Below, one piece after another: positions 6,496 to 10,828 of a stretch of DNA of 10,828 nt. The stretch is from positions 1 to 10,828 of the forward strand of contig JAOUDT010000027.1 of NCBI GenBank assembly GCA_029859145.1, in the 5' to 3' direction. The number at the start of each line of letters is the position of its first letter. Position 1 is the first letter of the stretch. The notes under the pieces are model-generated. The model saw nothing but the letters and a program-made list of their open reading frames with translations, searched no databases and was not told where the DNA came from. Origin of the DNA: Dehalococcoidia bacterium (GTDB lineage: Bacteria > Chloroflexota > Dehalococcoidia > GIF9 > AB-539-J10). The position numbers and the translations under genes were made by a program.

Positions 6496-7476
6496 TCAGG
6501 CGATAGTTATCTGGCAATTGTAGAGCGGTACTTCGTGGCCACCGAGTTGATATTTGTATGGTTCCCCACCTTTCAAAAAGCTCCATTTCTTCGTGCCTTT
6601 CTCGATGCTCTCTTTTAGGCAAAGGACTTTGCAGAGCAGTCCCACGCTTAAATAGCTAAATTGCGGGTCATAGGCACTGTTATAGAGGTAGTGCGAGCCG
6701 TCGTAGTCAAAACCCATAGTCATCGCCGCTGTCAACTTGTCCAGTTGCAGGACACCCAACCTCAATAGCCCGATCTCGGCCATGGCCCCAGCCAGTGACC
6801 TGAAAAATGATTTCATCTTGGGATTCATGAAGCTGGCTTTCTCATCCTTGCTCAGTGAGAAGAGCTGCAAAAAAGTGTCTAGATAGTCTTCAACCTCCCG
6901 GCCAGTCTCAACACAGCGGTATTTTACACCGCCCGCTTCCAACAGCCGCCTTAGCTTTCGCCTCGTTTCGTGGCGCTGCTTATTGTTTAGTATCGCCAAG
7001 TACTCATCCCAAGTGGGTGGTAGGTCTAATTCCAGCGTGACATCCTCATGACGGCAGGTAACCTCATACCCCCGTTTCTGAGCGATGCCTACTAGTTGGC
7101 TGAGCACAGTAGAATCGGGTCGCAAAGGTCCCAGGTCAAGCTTCTTTATACCATTCTCTCTCAAATCATCAAGCAGTACGTTGAAGAAATCGCTCTCTCT
7201 TTCTCCGATAATGGCAAAGTCTAAATAGTCGCAGACGTCCGCGCTGCCCACAAAAGAAGCCGTTTCCTCGTTCACTAGAAGCGGGGCAAAGCCAACGATT
7301 TTCTCCGCTTGCCGAAGCGTCCGCAAATACAGTTCACCCTTTCCGCCAAATGCCTCCCACCATACCTTGAGCCAGGCGGGTAAGACGAAGATTGGCCCCC
7401 ACTTCAGAAACTGACGTCGCTCGTGCCAGCAAGAAGAAATGCTGTCGAGGCTCTCTACGTTAATAGTATAACTCAT
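6496..7476 (-). CDS. FemAB/CelD-like GNAT-fold acyltransferase (PF13480-type)
   Basis: A 326-residue protein of the BioF2/CelD-like acetyltransferase family (GNAT_acetyltransf_6). The family is distantly related to FemAB aminoacyl transferases and is usually found with polysaccharide or cell-envelope genes. Visible signatures are the basic helix KQRHETRRKLRRL (~166-178), typical of the family, and the near C-terminal GGEPYKYQLG (~303-312), matching the GDEPYKxxxG motif. Two GNAT-like halves are expected. No signal peptide or membrane segment is seen. The ATG at 7476 has no Shine-Dalgarno, and a -10 element lies so close that the transcript could be almost leaderless. It reads directly into the glycosyltransferase, implying joint work on a sugar acceptor. 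The donor (acyl-CoA or aminoacyl-tRNA) cannot be told from sequence. Family: fairly sure; role: unknown. Confidence 0.85.
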   Translation of the reverse strand: MSYTINVESLDSISSCWHERRQFLKWGPIFVLPAWLKVWWEAFGGKGELYLRTLRQAEKIVGFAPLLVNEETASFVGSADVCDYLDFAIIGERESDFFNVLLDDLRENGIKKLDLGPLRPDSTVLSQLVGIAQKRGYEVTCRHEDVTLELDLPPTWDEYLAILNNKQRHETRRKLRRLLEAGGVKYRCVETGREVEDYLDTFLQLFSLSKDEKASFMNPKMKSFFRSLAGAMAEIGLLRLGVLQLDKLTAAMTMGFDYDGSHYLYNSAYDPQFSYLSVGLLCKVLCLKESIEKGTKKWSFLKGGEPYKYQLGGHEVPLYNCQITIA

Positions 7477-7489
7477 CCGCGTTTAGCCT

Positions 7490-7518
7490 AGTATAGCCGT
7501 TGGCAATACATGAATCAG
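7490..7518 (-). promoter_or_regulatory. Candidate promoter for the FemAB-like/glycosyltransferase operon
   Basis: On the minus strand, TATACT (7490-7495, five of six) follows CTGATT (7513-7518, weak) by 17 bp. The predicted start near 7483 would leave only about 6 to 8 nt before the ATG. It lies in the 115-bp gap downstream of the enoyl-CoA hydratase gene, in which no terminator is apparent, so read-through from that gene is also possible. Confidence 0.35.
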
Positions 7519-7591
7519 CAGCCCTGTCCACAACGAATCACTGGCGCTTACATCTGGGCCAACCAAACCCCATCCCCGAAGTAGGCCGACG

Positions 7592-8380
7592 CTATTCTTT
7601 TGTGACAAACTGTTGAGCAGCTTCGCCCATCGTAGCGCCGCTACCCGAGCTCAGACATATGTCGGTTTCCATGCGCAGCCCTACGTCGAGTGGAGTTGAC
7701 GCGGCGATATTGACCGCCCTTTTGGCGCCCTGAACAAGGTGGGGATTGATTCTGGCTATTTCTTCGGCCAGCTTCTTGGCTTCAATCATCAGCTGGTCTT
7801 TGGGATATACGTGGTCTACCAGCCTGACCCGGAGCGCTTCGGCAGCGTTAATTCTCCGGCCGGTAATAATCAACTCCTTGGCGATGCCCGGTCCAACTAT
7901 CCGGGGCAGCCGCTGCGTGCTTCCCAGGTCCGGGATAACCCCCAACTGCATCTCAGGAAGCCCGAACATGGCGGTATCACAGGCCAGGCGCATATCGCAG
8001 CAAAGAATAAGTTCAAAGGCTGCGCCCAAGCAGTACCCATTTATGGCAGCGATAACCGGTACGGCCAGCTCCTCGTACATGGTGAAGACCATCTTCAAGC
8101 TGTATAGCGAATCATAACCCTGTCGATAGCTGGGGAAAATGTCCATGGGAGCACCGCCTGAGGCTACCATCTTCAAATCAAGCCCGGCGCTGAATGCCTT
8201 GTCACCGGCACCGGTCATGATGACAACCCTGACCTCGGTGTTTTCCTTGATAGCCTGCGCTTGTTTTTGAAGCCCCAATAAGACCTCATGGTTGAAGGCA
8301 TTCAACGCCTTGGGCCGGTTGAGCAGAACTGTGGCGATACTATCTTTGATGTCCAGTTGGACAGCGTCTTGATTTGCCAT
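7592..8380 (-). CDS. Enoyl-CoA hydratase/isomerase (crotonase) family protein
   Basis: A 262-residue crotonase-fold acyl-CoA enzyme, cytosolic, of the beta-oxidation/enoyl-CoA hydratase type. The oxyanion hole is formed by AFSAGLDL (Gly66) and NGYCLGAAFE (Gly119). Both hydratase catalytic acids are present 20 residues apart, Glu123 and Glu143 (GLPEMQLG), matching rat mitochondrial Glu144/Glu164. Asp151 (IPDLGSTQRL) falls where dienoyl-CoA isomerases have an acidic residue. I choose the ATG at 8380 because AAAGGAG lies 6 nt upstream; the longer frame to 8410 would start before the predicted transcription start. It is a single gene, divergent from the deformylase. No other fatty-acid genes lie nearby, so the substrate is unknown. 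Hydratase, isomerase or lyase activity are all possible. Confidence 0.93.
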   Translation of the reverse strand: MANQDAVQLDIKDSIATVLLNRPKALNAFNHEVLLGLQKQAQAIKENTEVRVVIMTGAGDKAFSAGLDLKMVASGGAPMDIFPSYRQGYDSLYSLKMVFTMYEELAVPVIAAINGYCLGAAFELILCCDMRLACDTAMFGLPEMQLGVIPDLGSTQRLPRIVGPGIAKELIITGRRINAAEALRVRLVDHVYPKDQLMIEAKKLAEEIARINPHLVQGAKRAVNIAASTPLDVGLRMETDICLSSGSGATMGEAAQQFVTKE

Positions 8381-8386
8381 TTGTCT

Positions 8387-8393
8387 CTCCTTT
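8387..8393 (-). promoter_or_regulatory. Shine-Dalgarno that fixes the crotonase start
   Basis: AAAGGAG on the minus strand is followed by 6 nt and then the ATG at 8380. The alternative ATG at 8410 has no comparable site, so the product starts MANQDAV. Confidence 0.88.
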
Positions 8394-8412
8394 GACGGGC
8401 TGATTTCCACTG

Positions 8413-8442
8413 ATTTTACATCTCAGCTCTGACTGAGGTCAA
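8413..8442 (-). promoter_or_regulatory. Candidate promoter for the crotonase gene
   Basis: TTGACC (8437-8442, five of six) and TAAAAT (8413-8418, five of six) lie 18 bp apart on the minus strand. The predicted start near 8406 gives a leader of about 25 nt that includes the AAAGGAG site. Confidence 0.6.
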
Positions 8443-8487
8443 TTCTGGTCGCCTGTGTCCCAACGCGAATCACTCTCAATAGCCAAC

Positions 8488-8516
8488 GTGATTCTCGTGA
8501 ACAGCCAGTGTATAAT
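8488..8516 (+). promoter_or_regulatory. Candidate promoter for the peptide deformylase gene
   Basis: A perfect TATAAT is at 8511-8516, with a weak -35 (GTGATT, 8488-8493) 17 bp upstream. The predicted start near 8523 leaves a leader of about 33 nt, which contains a palindrome. Confidence 0.55.
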
Positions 8517-8528
8517 AAAGCGGGACAG

Positions 8529-8544
8529 TAATACAGGTGTATTA
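8529..8544. promoter_or_regulatory. Palindrome TAATACA-GG-TGTATTA in the deformylase leader
   Basis: Perfect 7-bp inverted arms with a 2-bp centre lie between the predicted transcription start and the ribosome site of the deformylase gene. The spacing suits a repressor dimer site. With only two central bases it cannot form a compact RNA hairpin without opening pairs. Binding is inferred from symmetry alone. Confidence 0.4.
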
Positions 8545-8555
8545 TCAGAGGAAGC

Positions 8556-9062
8556 ATGGCAGTCTTGCAGATTCGCACTTTGCCTGACCCAATACTGCGG
8601 CAAAAGGCAAAAAGAGTAGGCAAAATCGATAACTCCGTTCGGAAACTAATCGATGACATGATTGACACGTTACGTGCTGACCCAAACAGGGCTGGGCTCG
8701 CTGCGCCGCAGGTAGGAAAGCTGCTCCGCCTAGCTGTCATCGAGTTGCCGGAACAGGAACTCATCATTTTGATTAACCCCCAAATAGTAAAAAAGGAAGG
8801 TGAGCGAATAGTCCAGGAAGGTTGCTTGTCCATACCTGGCTACTTCGGGGAAATAAAGAGAGCGGTGACGGTCAAGGTCAAAGCGAAAAATCGGGACGGT
8901 AAAGAATTTCGCCTGAAGGCAGAAGGGTTGCTGGCTCAGGCTCTGGAACAAGAGATTGAGCATCTGGATGGGGTTCTATATATTGATCATTTGGAGAGCG
9001 AGGAAAAGCTGTTTGAGGCTGCTCAAGAAGCGGAGCCGACCGGGGGCGAAGGGGCTACCTAG
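8556..9062 (+). CDS. def: Peptide deformylase-family protein with altered metal motif
   Basis: Peptide deformylase removes the N-formyl group from nascent proteins at the ribosome, using Fe or Zn held by a Cys and two His. The 168-residue protein has the family length. Motif II, EGCLSIPG, keeps the Cys90 ligand. Motif I reads RAGLAAPQVG (Gln52 kept) where the usual first Gly is Arg45. Motif III reads EQEIEHLDGVLYID in place of QHEIDHLNG: Glu133 and His136 are kept, but the first ligand His132 is Gln (CAA, 8949-8951). So one metal ligand is missing, and catalytic activity is doubtful unless Gln can substitute. The acidic, Gly-rich C-terminal tail is common in Chloroflexota deformylases (from memory). 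The GAGGA ribosome site is only 3 to 4 nt from the ATG. fmt, often the partner, is not adjacent. Confidence 0.93.
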   Translation: MAVLQIRTLPDPILRQKAKRVGKIDNSVRKLIDDMIDTLRADPNRAGLAAPQVGKLLRLAVIELPEQELIILINPQIVKKEGERIVQEGCLSIPGYFGEIKRAVTVKVKAKNRDGKEFRLKAEGLLAQALEQEIEHLDGVLYIDHLESEEKLFEAAQEAEPTGGEGAT

Positions 9063-9218
9063 AGGACTGAAGAACTAGAAATCCCAGGCGCCGAATCCCA
9101 GACAAAAGAAGGGAAGATTTGATTCTTCTCGTCAGAACACCAGTCATCAAAGCGGTCTAGAGCCCGGGGCTGTGATATCTGAATTTAGGTTTCTTCGGAG
9201 ATTGGATTTTGGGATCTG
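9063..9218. other. Intergenic spacer without recognised features
   Basis: About 156 bp between the deformylase stop and the terminator hairpin. I see no coding potential, tRNA, convincing hairpin with a T-tract, or direct repeat. With the following hairpin it makes up the roughly 200-bp gap between two convergent genes. Confidence 0.6.
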
Positions 9219-9260
9219 AAAAAGGAGATAACCGAGTCTCAGGCTCGGCTATCTCCTTTC
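9219..9260 (-). terminator. Long terminator hairpin between convergent genes, possibly bidirectional
   Basis: A 16-position stem with a single A-C mismatch (9221-9236 with 9244-9259; outer arms AAAGGAGAT and ATCTCCTTT, inner CCGAG and CTCGG) closes a 7-base loop. On the minus strand it ends in TTTTT (9219-9223), and it lies 8 bases past the stop of the PKD-protein gene, a classic intrinsic terminator. On the plus strand the tail is CTGTCTTTCT, weaker, but it could end the deformylase transcript. Confidence 0.85.
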
Positions 9261-9267
9261 TGTCTTT

Positions 9268-10828
9268 CTATGCCTCTTGTTGCGCCTTGCGTCTTCTTCT
9301 TGTCCCCCAGATCGATCCCCAGATAATCAGGCCAATTGCGACTATTATGAGAATGATGAGCCACCAGGTGATGGTGCGGGACACAGTGAACGTGCGGGTC
9401 AACCCGGCGACGTCCACATCATACTGTCCGTAATCTAGTCCGGATCGAGTGAAGCTCACCTGCGGGCTCTGTCCGGCAGCGATTGTCACTGTCTTGGTAT
9501 CAACGGTTTGGCCGTTTAGCTTCAGCACAACAATATATGTACCTTCTTCCCCGCCGTCGTTAGCTACATTGGCAGATATGGTGACGATCTCGCCGGTCTT
9601 GGTCACGAATGCCGATATCTTTTCCACAGTGGGCACGATGGTCAAGCCACTGGGGACGAAGTGAGCAGGTGTGGTGGGTGACGGAGAAACCTCAGCAAGT
9701 ACCCCGTAGATACTGAAGTGGTTTATCGGTGCGGATAGAGTCAGCTCTGCCACGCCATTCGGTCCGCCTGCTTCATACTCCATGTTTTGCCAGAGGCCGT
9801 TAACATCATCATAATAAGCCATGGTCAGGTTCAGGATATTCTGGGGCAATTGTGTTTGATTCAGGCCCAGTGTCAGGAGAATATCCTTGTTGAACTCGGC
9901 GTCCGTGGGAGTTATGTTGAGGACCACAATCGCTTCATAGTTCTCCGGCAGAGGTGGTATTTCCTCAAGCTCTCTGACTACTATTAGATAATATGTCCTT
10001 GTATGGACAACCGGCGCGTGGGTCCCCCGCTCCAGGAACAGGCTGTCGCTGATATCGGGGCTAGGCCCGAGCAAATCTACCGCCAGCTTGTCGTTGCTGT
10101 AGAGGATCTCTGTCGTGTTATTTCCTTCCCAGTCCACTGTTAGGTACCTGGTCGAAGGGCAACCGCCGGCGGGGGTGGGAGGCGGAGGAATGTTTACGAC
10201 CACAGTAGCGGTGGCGTTATCACTGCAGCCATGCTCATCGGTGACGGTGAGGGTTACGGTGTAAATGCCCACATCGTTGTAGGTGTGGCTGGGGTTCTGG
10301 AGGACGCTGGTGTTACCATCGCCGAAGTCCCAGTCATAAAACTTGATGTGATGATCTCCAGGTACGGAGTTATCAGTGAAATCCACGTCCAACGGAGCGT
10401 AGCCGCTGGTGGGGATGGCTGAGAAAGCAGCCGTTGGCCCCTCGTTGGAGGTAATGTAGGCTTCCTTGGTCTCGTCGTCATAGCAGCCAAGCTCGTCTGT
10501 CACCGTCAGGATTACAGTGTAAGTGCCCGGTGTGTCGTAGGTATGGCTGGGGCTCTGGTCGGCGCTCGTCTCTCCATCGCCGAAGTCCCACTCCCAGGAG
10601 ACGATGTCGTTGTCTCCGGGGATGGACTGGTCGGTAAACTGCACCGTCAGAGGGTTACTGCAGCTCTGGACATCGGACCAGAAATCTGCCATCGGCCCGT
10701 TGTTCACAGTCACCTCTATGTCGCAGTAGCTTTGACAGCCGTTTTCGTCGGTAATGGTGACTCCGTAGATGTCGCTGGTGCTTACCACGATGGATTGAGT
10801 TGTCTCACCGGTGGTCCATTCCCAGCTC
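9268..10828 (-). CDS. PKD-repeat surface protein with C-terminal membrane anchor, 5' truncated by window edge
   Basis: The frame stays open to the right edge, so the GTG at 10788 is not a proven start and the N-terminus lies outside. The first visible segment (WTTGETTQSI ... VTITDENGC) resembles Ig-like adhesin repeats. Two PKD domains follow with the WDFGDG signature (minus strand near 10580-10600 and 10318-10340), at a period of 86 residues (258 bp), each ending TVTDE-x-GC. After a proline linker comes an unrecognised region. Next is a CARDB-like beta domain (ANVANDGGEEGTYIVVLKL ... GQYDVDVAG). Last are a hydrophobic helix starting WWLIILIIVAIGLIIW (9303-9366) and a basic tail GTRRRRKAQQEA. 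This is a type-I anchor, with the protein outside and the tail in the cytoplasm. The likely role is cell-surface adhesion or envelope structure; the ligand is unknown. Confidence 0.9.
   Translation of the reverse strand, partial: SWEWTTGETTQSIVVSTSDIYGVTITDENGCQSYCDIEVTVNNGPMADFWSDVQSCSNPLTVQFTDQSIPGDNDIVSWEWDFGDGETSADQSPSHTYDTPGTYTVILTVTDELGCYDDETKEAYITSNEGPTAAFSAIPTSGYAPLDVDFTDNSVPGDHHIKFYDWDFGDGNTSVLQNPSHTYNDVGIYTVTLTVTDEHGCSDNATATVVVNIPPPPTPAGGCPSTRYLTVDWEGNNTTEILYSNDKLAVDLLGPSPDISDSLFLERGTHAPVVHTRTYYLIVVRELEEIPPLPENYEAIVVLNITPTDAEFNKDILLTLGLNQTQLPQNILNLTMAYYDDVNGLWQNMEYEAGGPNGVAELTLSAPINHFSIYGVLAEVSPSPTTPAHFVPSGLTIVPTVEKISAFVTKTGEIVTISANVANDGGEEGTYIVVLKLNGQTVDTKTVTIAAGQSPQVSFTRSGLDYGQYDVDVAGLTRTFTVSRTITWWLIILIIVAIGLIIWGSIWGTRRRRKAQQEA

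Noticed and set aside
7739..8117. Two overlapping plus-strand open frames of about 122 codons inside the crotonase gene
   Set aside because: They are antisense shadows. The minus-strand frame has full crotonase motifs and a Shine-Dalgarno, while these encode no recognisable motif and have no ribosome site.
8423..8833. Minus-strand open frame of 136 codons across the crotonase-deformylase gap
   Set aside because: It overlaps the deformylase coding sequence and both promoters, and its product shows no family features.
10231..10600. DNA repeat with a 258-bp period, considered as a mobile or recombination repeat
   Set aside because: The two copies are imperfect at the DNA level and correspond exactly to successive PKD protein domains, which explains the similarity.

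Overview
The window looks like a chromosomal piece of an uncultured bacterium, most plausibly a Chloroflexota (Dehalococcoidia-like) lineage. This is inference. It rests on a bacterial groEL and peptide deformylase, Shine-Dalgarno sites with sigma70-type promoters, moderate GC, a GroEL C-terminus ending in a Gly-rich run plus YPEY instead of GGM repeats, and a PKD-domain surface protein with a C-terminal membrane anchor. No mobile element, CRISPR array, rRNA or tRNA was seen.

Left part (1-3435): the 3' three quarters of groEL, cut by the window edge, ends at a strong intrinsic terminator. It converges on an M16 zinc peptidase (minus strand). That gene is divergent from a glyoxalase-II-like metallo-beta-lactamase-fold hydrolase (plus strand), and the 118-bp gap between them carries a promoter for each.

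Middle part (3436-7476): this is the most interesting region. Four genes lie on alternating strands: a PIG-L/LmbE zinc deacetylase, a tandem-GNAT acetyltransferase, a GT4 glycosyltransferase and a FemAB/CelD-like acyltransferase. The first three resemble MshB, MshD and MshA of mycothiol biosynthesis in family, domain layout and several active-site residues. No MshC-type cysteine ligase is present. The deacetylase and the tandem GNAT diverge from one symmetric inverted repeat whose arms can act as -35 and -10 boxes on both strands. The tandem GNAT and the glycosyltransferase converge and share the stop-codon tetranucleotide CTAG. The FemAB-like gene sits 19 bp upstream of the glycosyltransferase in an apparent operon. 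My main hypothesis is a mycothiol-like low-molecular-weight thiol (or related amino-sugar conjugate) pathway outside Actinobacteria.

Right part (7592-10828): an enoyl-CoA hydratase/isomerase family gene (minus) is divergent from a peptide deformylase gene (plus). The deformylase has lost the first histidine of its HExxH metal motif (Gln instead) and the first glycine of motif I. A long hairpin, with its best T-tract on the minus strand, separates it from the 3' end of a large PKD-repeat surface protein. That protein is cut by the right edge and carries a C-terminal membrane anchor.
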